From NCBI GenBank assembly GCA_027922465.2, contig BQMF02000326.1:124001-188000 (forward strand): 64,000 nt of DNA. The letters run 5' to 3'. Below, piece by piece: positions 1 to 10,825 of the stretch. Position numbers and translations under genes: made by a program. Positions within the stretch are counted from its first letter, which is position 1; each line of letters starts with the position of its first letter. This DNA is from Turritopsis dohrnii. Taxonomy: Eukaryota; Cnidaria; Hydrozoa; Anthoathecata; Oceaniidae. The notes below the pieces were generated by a model, which worked only from the letters and a program-made list of their open reading frames with translations, did not search any database and was not told the DNA's origin.

Positions 1-106
1 ATTTATTTCGAAATCGTACATAAACCCATTTGTCCTCGAAGTGACTCGATGTTTTATCATAAAGTACTGGATACTTCACTTAATTTTTCTTCCATTTTTT
101 CAATGG

Positions 107-188
107 CATGCGTTTGCGCTTGCGTCGATGTCATATTTTTTTACTAGTGCGCATGCGTGCGTCGCTTGCGTTTGCGTCTGCGTCGCAG
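107..188. repeat. TGCGTC-rich low-complexity tract
   Basis: Imperfect repeats of TGCGTT/TGCGTC stand out from the AT-rich surroundings. No coding evidence is seen. Positions 1-316 hold nothing else I can assign. Confidence 0.6.
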
Positions 189-316
189 ATTGAGCCAGGA
201 AGCACAATTTGTGTAATAATTTTTAAAAATATCACGATTTTTTTAATAAACATATTTCGACATTTCTTCTGTCATCAACAGTATAAATTAATTACAAGCT
301 GAGTCGTATGAATATA

Positions 317-556
317 CAGTGTGTCCCAGAGAATTTCGGTCTGAGATTTTAACTTTTTATACATGTATCAGATTTCAGCGATTCTTACACCATTCGATAA
401 AATTTTATGCAAAGATTTTAAAAATACATATTTTATATATATCTATATATATCTTCTTGATGGTTCATTCACACATCTATCTAAAAACAACTATCAAAGT
501 TCATTCTCAAAATCAATAACAAGTAAAATGGTTGTAAAACACAAGAGTCATTAAGG
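317..556 (+). mobile_element. Mariner-type MITE, 5' fragment
   Basis: Starts with TA then CAGTGTGTCCC. It matches the outer ~240 bp of the complete element at 6579-7414, whose inner side also carries the 'aaaacacaagagtcattaa' stretch. The copy stops at 556, next to the GGTGGATTCACACC sequence that may be the end of the Mutator-like element, and its other half is not found in the window. Confidence 0.7.
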
Positions 557-1440
557 TGGATTCACACCAACCTTAAACGTGATTTTGAGAAAATTTTCCA
601 AAAAAATGAAATTTTAAGAAAGTAATAAAAACCCCACTTTTCTAGACTAAAACTTATCGTAGAATCCGAATATGCTATTAGTTTTCTCTTAAAAGTTATA
701 TTTTTTGTGTTATGACCTGTTTAATTGAGTACAGTACCAATTTGTTTTTCAAATTTTTGACAGAACTTGACTTCCCCTTCCTTCCACGCGCGATTCGCGG
801 GCGGCAATCGGCTTTTTCATGCATTTTCCGTTGGCTTTATGTACCATGTCACTAATTTGCTTGTTTTGTGCGGAATTTTCGCTGCAGAATGACTATTATT
901 TTTCCTCAAGTTGAGTGAAGGTCTCATCAGTACTTCTGAAGATTTCTGCAGCTATTATAGATATTTGTTGTCAAAAAATGGATAAAACACAAAGAGAAAG
1001 AGAAAAAGGAAATGCAGGGAGGTGTTCCAAACAAAGCAACAAAAAAAGATATTCTAAGAAAAGAAAATGGCATGGTAAAATGAAAGAAAAACAAGCCCCA
1101 GCACAGCTGATACCAACCACAGAAAATGATCCTCTGCCTGAACAAACTGAGATATTGAACAATCCTACTGCACATAATGTTAGTGCTTCTGAATGCAAGA
1201 TAGTTGACATTCCAAATACTAATAGTAATGATGATGAGAAATGGTAATGCCGATACTGATGAACTTTCTTGTTTCCGCATTATCGATATGTCAATCCTTA
1301 ATACTGTATGCAGCCATATGGCTTGTCCAGATTGTTTTTCGACAAACACTTTAACATTAACTGATGTCAAAGAAAAGAAAAAGGGTCTAGCCAGATTGTT
1401 GTCACTAAAATGTTGTTATAGCTATGTGTACCAGTTCTTT

Positions 1441-4400
1441 TAGTCTAGGAGCTGGTGGGGGGTTATCCGAAAAAATTGATGGAGAAATTCTGATAAACTT
1501 TTTTTGGTCAATTTTTGGGTGTAGATTTCGAAAATCGAGGGTATACGGGCAAATTTTGGGTGAAACACCCTTTTTTAGGCCTAAATGTGACGTCATTGAC
1601 CCAATTTTGGGTCAAATTTCAAAAGTCGAAAAATATGGAAACCATGTATACCAATCGATAGATATTTTTATACTGAACAAAAAATTATATTGCAACTTTT
1701 CATGAAAATCAACCTATCAGGAGTTACAGGGAGTTTTATCTTGCGTCATCAGGGGGTCAAATTTCATTAAAATGTGCAATTTATCGCACTTTAGCGTTAT
1801 GTGCAAAGTAATATTATGCCTTAACGAATAGTTAAGTGTAAAGAAGGTAACAAAAGTATAAATAAGAAATAATAGAAAACCTTTTTAGAAAGAAATCATT
1901 ACTATTGATGATAGAAAGACTATTCATCCAAAATTTCATTGGAGCCTGAAGATATCGAAATCCTTTCTCTGTTAAAAGGCTGCATAGACGAAGAAGGCCA
2001 TTACTTCATAGAAGGAAATGCAGATCCAGCTATCAATGGAGTCATTGAAAGATACCAAGAGTTGAGAGTAAAGGGATTGAATGGTGACTTGGGAAAAACG
2101 CCTCAGTACTGGCTGATCTATGTCAATATGATTAGCTATATTCAAACTCTTCACTTTGCTATCAAAACGAATAACTTGGCTTTGAAAATTAGATGCTGGA
2201 ATGACCTACTTCCATTGTGTTTCGCAACAAACAAAGTCCATTACGCCCGTTATGGTACCTACTACATTCAGCAGCTGAGAAACCTTAATACTTTGCATCC
2301 TGGAGCGTTTGAAGAATGTGAAATCATGTCTTCTGTAAGGCGAAATGACAGAGGGATTGGGCAAGCAATCGATCTAGCTGGTGAGCAAACATATATGAAA
2401 AACGCCAAAACAACAGGTAGGGATGTCTAATATTTTCCACCATTTTCATAATTACCCATTAAGTTTCTCTAAATAATTTCTTATCTTTATAGACGATTTA
2501 GTATTGTTTCTTCATGTCCATTAGGATTTTTTGAGATGTTTGTCAAAATACAAAAACTGAAAAAGTTTCTTATTCATGTTAACAAAATAATAACCAAGAA
2601 TGGAACCTTTACGTTTTAGGTGGAATAATAAAGTTTGCTTCAAAGCCAGCTACAGTTGCTAAATGGGTTCTTAGCCGACCGTTTCAGTCAAGATTCATAG
2701 AATCCCTGCATGAACGATGTGGTATTACGCCTACGAGTACAAGTCAAAGCAAACCCTTAAGACCAAGAGAAATACAAAAATCGAATCAAATGGTTGTGAG
2801 CGTTATGAAAGTACTTACAAAGCACTTCTTAAACCCATTTGACAAAGATTTGCAAAAAGAGTCGTTATACAACCTGATATCTGGGATGCCCGTAGATGAT
2901 CTTGTCGCTGAAGAACTGACCTCAATCTTTTCTTCTGGCAAAACACTCATGAACAACTTTGTGCAACGTCTACATCACAATGGCAGCTCTGAATCCTTAA
3001 ATGACCCTATCAAAAAGTTTAAACTCAAAACCTTTGAAGAAAAATCGGTTAAAGCAAAGTGTTCAAGAAATGGTAACGTAAAAGAAGTTAGAATCCAAAG
3101 AGATATTTTAGGAACACTTGTTTCACTATCCACCAAATACAAGTCGCCAATTGATCTTGATGGTGCACTGGCATACCCATTGGCTCCTATAAGTTTACCT
3201 CTATGTTGTGCAGATGGTAGTATTCGGAAAACAACTAAATCAAGTCTGTTTAATGCTTCAATGGGTGATTTGGTTATCTTGAATACCGAAGATCTTCCGT
3301 CACAGCAAGAGCTTTCCACCTACTTTCTCGATTTAGCTGCCCCAATAAGGACGCAAACCAAAGATTGTACGACTATCCATCAACTTGCTTGGAAACTGAT
3401 GAATTCAATTCCGTCCCAATATCAAACTATCTTTATAGTATGTGATACTTACCTGGAAAATAGTATCAAAGGTGGAGAGAGAAGAATTCGTGGAGATGGA
3501 AAACTTTATCTAATCAAAAATCCTCACATGAAACTACCATCCGACATGTCAAGTTTTCTAAAAAATGGCCAAAACAAGGAAATGCTGTTTAATTTGATTG
3601 AACAATCGTTCATCGAATCGAAGGAAAACTTGAAGAATAGAGTTGTTTTTTTCTGAAATAAGTCGCACTGCAACAAAATCACTCATGATTAGGTAAACAT
3701 TTGTGATGGTTTAGCTAGTGACCATGAAGAAGCGGATACAAAACTGGTTGCACTTGTCAATGCGCACAATCTTCACGGGGCCGAGAGCAGTGTGATGGTA
3801 CGCTCTCCATCGGGAGACATAGACATTTTGGTTTTGTTCTTGTTACACCAGTTTGAAGGGAAAAAGGTACGATTATTTGAAAGCTGATTAAGCTTCCTAA
3901 TTTCTCGAATTTTTTAGCTTGTGAATATTCCATCTCAAATAATTAATTAAGAGCGAAAAGATGTTGAGTAGGACAACCATAAGAATTTTTGATTATGCAA
4001 ATTTCTGCCAAAATAGAAGTTTCATTGTATATTTTTAGGTATACATAGATAATGGAAACGGAAAAAACCGAAAAATCATTGACATGTCCTCCTCTGCAAT
4101 GACCAATCTTCAGAGACAAGCCTTATCCGGAATGCACGCATTTAGTGGCAATGACTACATTTCTTCGTTTTTTCGCAAAGGAAAACCAATGATATGGAAG
4201 TTTCTCAACAAGCACCAGGAATTCATGCAGACTTTTGCAAACTTTGGTCTCTACAGTAATGTTACGGACGAAACAAGGAACGAACTGGAAAGATTTGTGT
4301 GTATGTTGTATGGTGGGAAAAAATGCACGAAAGTCAACGAGATGCGTTCATTTCTCTTCCGTCAGAAGTTTTCCAAAGGAAAATCCATCGACTTAATGCT

Positions 4401-5357
4401 TCTTCCACCTTGCCAAGAGAACTTAAACTTGCACATCAATCGTTCTTGCTATGTTGCGAATCTCTTTTGTGAATCTTCAAGGCTAGAAATGCTTCTGGAC
4501 AGCCCTTCTTTACACGGCTGGAACAACGAAGGAAATCCTGTATGGTCTCAGAATTGTTTTCCGGAGGATGTTTGTGATCTATTGTTGGTAGATGAAGAAG
4601 ATATTGAAGAATTGAATGAAAGCGATTATGATTTAAGTGACAGTGATGAAGAGAATGATTGCGATGAACTTTAATTGTTTATGCATGGCTTATGTTACTT
4701 ATTTTTTTCTGAAGTTGTTTATATAATGATAGAAATTGAATAATTGTTGCCATATATTGGTCTGGTAAAAGGGTTAGAAATAGAGGACGGCTAAAAACAC
4801 ATTGCGGTTCCACAGAAGCAGTTATTTCGATTTTTATAGGTGTTTGATCACTTTTTACCTTAAAACTGGGGTTCATTAATTTTGTTTGAAATTAAGATTC
4901 TATGATGATTGCTCTTATATGAAGATTGATTATACTAAAATTATTTACCTAAGTAAAGGTGATTCTTTGAGGGAAGTATTTCAATTTTTACCGACGTAAA
5001 ATTACAAAATTTGCCAATTTTTATGAAAAATTGACCCCCTGAACCCCCTGATGACGCAAGATAAAACCCCTGTAACTCCTGATAGGTTGATTTTCATGAA
5101 AAGTTGTAATATAATTTGTTGTTCAGTATAAAAGTATCTATCGATTGGTATACATGGTTTCCATATTTTTCGACTTTTGAATTTTGACCCAAAATTGGGT
5201 AGATGACGTCACATTTAGGCCCAAAAAAGGTGTTTCACCCAAAATTTGCCCGTATACCCTCGATTTTCGAAATCTACACCCAAAAATTGACCAAAAAAAG
5301 TTTATCAGAATTTCTCCATCAATTTTTGCGGATAACCCCCCACCAGCTCCTGGACTA
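1441..5357. mobile_element. DNA transposon with ~310-bp TIRs, Academ-like candidate
   Basis: Long inverted repeats lie at 1441-1770 and 5031-5357. Both begin TAGTCYAGGAGCTGG and stay nearly identical for about 310 bp, including a TGACGTCA-type stretch. They are flanked by TTT at 1438-1440 and 5358-5360, a 3-bp target duplication. Removing the element plus one TTT restores the reading frame of the Mutator-like transposase. The interior carries one plus-strand multi-exon gene with XPG/PIN-like motifs. The Academ superfamily makes 3-4 bp duplications and some members encode XPG nucleases, so Academ-like is the best guess. The superfamily is inferred, not proven. Confidence 0.8.
1939..4674 (+). 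pseudogene. XPG/PIN-like transposon protein, multi-exon
   Basis: Probable transposition protein of the 1441-5357 element. Exons: 1939-2418, 2619-3656, about 3700-3867, and 4039-4674. Introns use GT-AG (2419-2618, 3868-4038). No ATG opens the first exon, so the true start is upstream or lost. The central part has GERRIRG followed by a KNPHMKLPSDM stretch. Next comes DHEEADTKLVAL and RSPSGDIDILVL, an acidic pattern like that of XPG/FEN nucleases. HAFSGNDYISSF and an acidic C-terminus follow. The motif order matches a large repetitive protein family of cnidarians and molluscs. Two lesions are seen: an extra T in the T-run near 3648 ends the frame at 3656, and a second shift lies near 3699. Either is enough to inactivate it unless splicing avoids them. 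Confidence 0.6.
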
Positions 5358-6578
5358 TTTACGTTTAAAGAAATTGAACGGTCAGCAAATGGTAAAAAAA
5401 ATCGCGTTGGGAATAAGCACATGGAAATAAATGTTCCATCCGTTTATGGTATGCGAGCAATTGGTGCAGGGCAAAGTCAATTGGAGAAATTATGTGTGTT
5501 TCTAAATTTGCCAGATCCTATGAACAAGTCTGCATATTCAAAACTTAGTGACGTGTTGAAATGTGCTGTTAAAACTGTCGCTGAACAAAGTATGTGTGAT
5601 GCTGCCTGTGAACTCCAGGAGAGGAGTACCGATGTTGCTGTTTCCATTGATGGAAGTTGCCAAAACATACACATATGTTGGATTGTCTACCCTGTCATTA
5701 GGTGTGTATGATGCTATTGGTCATTTCAATTATGTTTCAAAAGCAACACTGGATGTTTTGAAAGTTTTGAACGTAGAACCTGGCTGTTTCACAATGCATG
5801 GTTGTTCTGTAATAAACCGAAAGCGAAAACATAATGCAGCTTACAAAGTCTTGGAAACCTCTAAGAAGAGAAGGAGAATGAGCAGAAAGAAGTGGAGTAA
5901 AGAACAGGACAAAAATATATTAACATGATTTTCGGGTGATCGTTTTGTGAACTATAGATTCTCATTCTTGTCAATGGTTTATTTCTTTTACAATTTCATT
6001 TCGGAAGAAGACTTTTCGTCATTAGAAAATAATAGCTGTCATATAGTAATAGTTATCATCAATAATAGTTGTCATATTTCAGCGGTACCGTGCGGACACA
6101 AGTACAGACACAAGTCAAATTAATAAAATGGAAGAAAAATTATCAAAATATGGAAATATGGAAGGAAATATCTCTGATGATAATGGATGTTATAATAGAG
6201 CCAATTCAATCAAATCGAACGAAGTATTTGTTGATATGAAACTGGAAAAGCTAAAATTGGAAGAAATTAAATCAAGTTTGTATGATGATGTTTTATCCAA
6301 GTTACTAGAAACGGTCAGGATAGAAATTCCCACAAAATCAACAATAAATGATAGAAAATCGGTAAAAAGGGAGAGATCAGAGACCCTAGAAGAATTGGTG
6401 ATCCATTTGAGAGGTGAAGTTGAATTTTTAAGGGAAGAAATAAAAACAAAAAAGTATATCATAAATAATCTTGTTGCGACAAAATCATTGTCGCGTGATG
6501 AGCAGAATTTTTCTTACAAAAATTTAGAAATTAATTCGACTAAACAAGTCGATGAAAGTGTCACCATTGATAGCAGTA

Positions 6579-7414
6579 CAGTGTGTCCCAGAGAATTTCG
6601 GTCTGAGATTTTAACAAGCTATAACTTTTCACACATATATCAGATTTTAGAGATTTTTACATCATTCGATAGCATTTCTTTCAAGGATTTTAAAAACCTA
6701 TATTTTAAATAATTTAGTCCAATACCTTTGTAGTTATAAGGATTTCTTTAAACTGTCACGGTCATTAACTCCTTAATGGTTAATAAAAGTAAGTTTCCAC
6801 GTGCAATTATTCTTTTGTTTATTAAGAACATGTCGTGGTGTTGTTGAACACACTAAAATTATAATCTCATCATAAAGTTAAAAATTGTTAGACGGGGGCT
6901 TCTACAAAACTTTTTTGACATCATATGAGCAATCTTTAGTTGCTGCAAAAACTTTTCTCCACTGAGATCCAGAGTCTATCAGAGTTGAAAAGTAAAAATG
7001 TTGACGCAGCAAATAATCTTAGACAAAATCAGAATTTTATTCGCCACTCTTTATGACAGCAACAGCAAATCGTTGTGTCAAGAGAAACGGGGGACATGTT
7101 GAGACAGCTTAACGTTTTGTTTTTAATGACTCTTGTGTTTTACAGTCACTTGACTTTGATATTGTTTTTGATAATGACCTTTGATAGATGTTATTGAAAG
7201 ATGTGTTAATTAACCATTAAGAAGATAATTGGATTTTTTCATGGTAAAATCCTTAATTGTTTCCAAACTAAAAGGTTTTGGAGAACAAAATGTATATGTT
7301 TAAAATCTATGAATAAAATCCTATCGAATGGTGTAAAAATTGCTGAAATCTGATATATGTGTGAAAAGTTATGAGCTGTTAAAATCTCAGACCGAAATTC
7401 TCTGGGACACACTG
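6579..7414. mobile_element. Mariner-type MITE with ~130-bp TIRs
   Basis: TA (6577-6578 and 7415-7416) flanks inverted repeats that start CAGTGTGTCCCAGAG and stay similar for about 130 bp. The inner ~570 bp has no transposase. TA duplication and a CAGTG start fit the Tc1/mariner group. It interrupts LINE-A ORF1. A partial copy lies at 317-556. Confidence 0.85.
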
Positions 7415-8647
7415 TAGTATTAAATATGAACAATTGATCAATGATCAACTAATTGCAGTGCGTATAAAAAAACATAATGACTATCTCTCACTTAAAAGCT
7501 CTGAAGATAATACAACAATCAAAAAAGTCCCATTCCCGAAGGAGAACGTTGAAAAAACAAAATCTAAAGGTAGAAAAAACGTTATTGTATGCGGAGATTC
7601 AATGTTAAACTCACTCGACAGTAATGGCGTCTCTTCAAAATATAATAATGTTTCGATTAGAAGTTTTCCTGGAGCTACGTAGTATGACATGTTGCACTTC
7701 GTTTAACCACATCATAGTCACAAGAAAAATAGTCTGGAAGATGCGGCCCTAAACGACCGATTTGCAGCATGAACCTCAAATTGATGCGGCCCGTACAATT
7801 ATGGTGCAAAAAACAAGCAGGAGTAGCAGCAAGACAGGAAGATTTCTTTTCTGGAGATGCTCCTTGATGCAATTTTTGCGGCTATTGATCACGATCTGAA
7901 ATCAGTAAGTGGTCAGTCAGATGAGGGATGTATTTCAGTTGCTGGTGATATGCCTCATGACTCTTCTTGTTGGGCATCGTTTACTTGTAAACATTTCAAG
8001 AAAGGTTTGCCTGGTAGAACGTGTTCTAACTCCTGGTTTAATTTCCAAACATGATAAATTCTACGTCCTCTAAAATTGCAGAAAAAATGCTTCACACGTT
8101 TTTGAAAGGAAAATCATGGAAAAAACTGGTCGAAGAGGGTTGTTATCCTGACCTACAGTTAATAAAATGTGATGTTGTTTGGCTTTATACTTTCAAAAAT
8201 CATCATGGAGATGCTGATAAAGTTTTATTCAAAAATTTATACATGTGCATCGAACAAGACTGAAGATTTGTTTCAAGGGATCAGTAAGAAGTGTTCTGTA
8301 GTTGTGGGATTTTAAATTGTAAATCATATTTTGGCTCACTTAACTGATGTTAGAAGCTTTTAAGAAGATTTTAACTGCAAAGATACTGAAATTATTGCTT
8401 ATTTGAATGGATATGTATTTGGGAATATAGCTATATCAATGAATACGTTTCAAGAAAGCTTAATAATCGACATTGTTTATCAGTTCTCTTGCTGGAAAAT
8501 TTGACGATATCACTGCATGTTTTCTGGAGCACAAACTGGTTGACGTTCATGATTAAAATGGATTTTGGAATGTACCTCCTAATATATTTTTACTGCTGTT
8601 GACAGCAAGGAAAGCACTTGGTGAAAGATTCCTACATCCTTGACTTA

Positions 8648-9789
8648 CCGGGTGGTCCAAAAAAAACGAGTCCAAAATTGGTTTTTCAATCAGCAAAGTT
8701 CAGAAAATGATTATCGTTCCTTCTTTTGTATTTGAGCTGTCTTATCATTGTTCGGAAATTTTGCAAAGTTGGATCAATTTTAATATGTCTTGTAGATTTT
8801 GGCTTGTTTAAAAATGTTGAAAAATTGACTTCAAAAAAAGTTTTTCATTCACTACTTCATAAAGAGGAAATCTCTATCTAGCAATAAACTCAGATACCAA
8901 CGCTTGACATTAACAGACTCCAAAAATAGTAATCTAATGGATTACAATCGGGAGATCTTTCCACCAGATCTTTCCGTTCGTCGCTTTTTTGTTCCTTCGC
9001 TCATTCGTGGGGTCTTTATCCTCTTATACTGCTTTCATCCGTTCTTTCTTATCATTCTTACGACTGAAGATCTTTTTATACCAGTATGTCTTTCAATTTC
9101 TCTGGGTGACATGTGGGTTCCGGGTGATTCCTCTTGTGAGAAGATTAATTCTTCAACAATTTCTTCGTTTTCCGGTGTGATTGCAGATCCTGAACCTGAT
9201 TTTCTATTCATCGTTCCAGTCTCTTTGAATTGCTTTATCAATCTTTGAACAGATCCTACCACTTCTTTGTCGCATGTTCCTTACATATACAATAAGCCGA
9301 CCAACCTTTTTCAACATGGTCGTTTTTAATAATTGCTTTATCATCATCAGAGAAAACCAACTTTACACAACGAAATGATACTGATTAAAAGCAAAAGATT
9401 AGGGGAGTCGGTTAAACTTGGTTTAAGACAATGCAATGGTATCAATCATGAAGACTGTTTATATAGTGTAGCCTTTTCTACAGTCTGATGAACAAGTGAT
9501 GAGGAGTATTGAGCACTGAATGTCTGGTAAAAGATATCGATATACAAGATATCGTCTGAGTACAAAAAAAGTTTCGTAATTTTGACGTCAATTTTTAATC
9601 AACTTTAAAATGATAGGACAGACTTCTAACCCAATAACAGAAAGTTGGTTAATCGGAGCTTTTTCAAAATCTTACAGCCTTAAGAAACTATACGAAATAA
9701 TTAACATGCAAAAAATTGTGAAGAACGGACATATAGTTTTTGAGATAATAAAAATCCAATTTTAGACTCGTTTTTTTTGGACCACCCGG
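8648..9789. mobile_element. Mariner-family transposon, decayed
   Basis: TA (8646-8647 and 9790-9791) flanks inverted repeats beginning CCGGGTGGTCCAAAAAAAAC, with one mismatch in about 35 bp. The length of 1142 bp is slightly short for a full mariner (about 1.3 kb). It contains transposase remnants on the minus strand and sits inside the P companion gene of copy A. Confidence 0.9.
8930..9400 (-). pseudogene. Mariner transposase, N-terminal DNA-binding part
   Basis: The minus strand reads SDDDKAIIKN then EKGWSAYCICKEH. A frameshift near 9262 leads into GSVQRLIKQFKETGTMNRK and ITPENEEIVEELI, then EIERHTGIKRSSVVRMI. These are the two helix-turn-helix modules of mariner transposases. A RMSEGTKKRRTER remnant follows after a stop. 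The DDD/DDE catalytic half is missing, so the copy is inactive. Confidence 0.8.
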
Positions 9790-10825
9790 TATTTCTAAAA
9801 TAAGGACCAGAGATGACCATGTTATGAAGAAAGAACCTTCAATGAATTTACTTGAAAATTTGCTCATGCTGTACATTTGCACAAGAACCTTTTCTTTTAA
9901 GAAAGATAAACAACAGCCTCAACAGTCAGATGAAATCTGACAAAACTAGAACGAAATTGTTGAGGACTTATATTGAAACGAAATCATTGAACTTGGATAT
10001 TCAAGGACACTGAAGCAGCCTCTGAAAACAGCTTATTTTATAGCTATATACATATCATAAAAGCATTAATTGGATACACTTTCATGTAAGACCATGTGCT
10101 TTCATTGTTCTCATCCCCTACACCCCTCAAAAGTCTGTTTTAGTGGTTAAATTAAACCTAAATCTCAACCTATGTGCCGTATTACTGAGAGATAATAAAA
10201 ATGGCTGAGATAAAAGTTTCCCTAGGCAGAAGTACTCCCAAAGTGTTTTTTTTTACGTAATTATCTCCATCATGACTAGCTTGTCTTAAAACCAAAACAT
10301 TCCAAAACAAATAAAGAAATTGCATCTGCAAAAGACATAGCAGTTTGGATTCTAGCTTTGCTATCAATAAAGTTCCTTGTGAACAGAATAATTTATGGAT
10401 TTAAGGTATTTATTTGCTTTAAGTATTTCAATTAGTTTCTGATGAAGATGGGGAAGGGAGGAAAATGCACTTTCTTACACTCGCTGACTCTATTTAGCCC
10501 AAAGTAATTTTCAAGTGTGCTGACTCCTGCAAATTGTCGCCAATTATTCTACCCCTCCCTACCTATTATTAATATCTATTGCAACGTCCAATCTCCTATT
10601 ATTGCACTCCTCTTATTATTGAGGACTCCAGAGTACATATCGTATAGATACCAAATATTTGACGAATTCAATCACTGAATGCATGCTGATTCTGATCCCT
10701 TTTTTAGATTTGCTTGGATATAAACATGTTATAAAATAGACATAAAAAATGGCTTTGACCTATGGACACATTCAAAGTTATTACGTATGTCATAACATCA
10801 ACAAACAAATTGCAACTGTGCCTAA

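Larger units (their letters stand above)
978..5928 (+). pseudogene. Mutator-like transposase, split by a transposon
   Basis: This is a Mutator-like transposase of the invertebrate type (short basic N-terminus, cysteine-rich region, DDE core), as known from that family. The N-terminus at 978-1247 has the basic KKRKWHGK motif. After a frameshift near 1240 comes the zinc-like region CSHMACPDC to about 1440. The frame resumes at 5361 with TFKEIERSANG and runs through DVAVSIDG, which matches the first catalytic Asp block (about 5630-5655). It then jumps by internal deletion to the C-terminal part (YDAIGHFN to KRRRMSRKKW, about 5690-5928). Joining 1440 to 5361 keeps the reading frame, so the 3.9-kb insertion is later. 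GGTGGATTCACACC at 557 may mark the left end. The right end was not found. Inactive. Confidence 0.75.
7857..9945 (+). pseudogene. P-element companion gene, copy A remnant
   Basis: Diverged homologue of the gene at 56590-57767. Matching blocks, in order, are LLDAIFAAIDHDL (7857 on), a cysteine-poor finger remnant, a KIAEKML to LFKNLYMC stretch (8051-8260), DTEIIAYLNGYVFGN (about 8380-8430) and LLENLLMLYICTRTFSFKKDK (about 9845-9910). The last block follows the mariner inserted at 8648-9789. Several stops and frameshifts. Its persistence in the same place in two unlike P elements is the main support for it being an element gene. Confidence 0.6.

Noticed and set aside
927..1370. Minus-strand 147-codon ORF
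   Set aside because: It is antisense to the Mutator-like transposase pseudogene, which has clear motifs on the plus strand.
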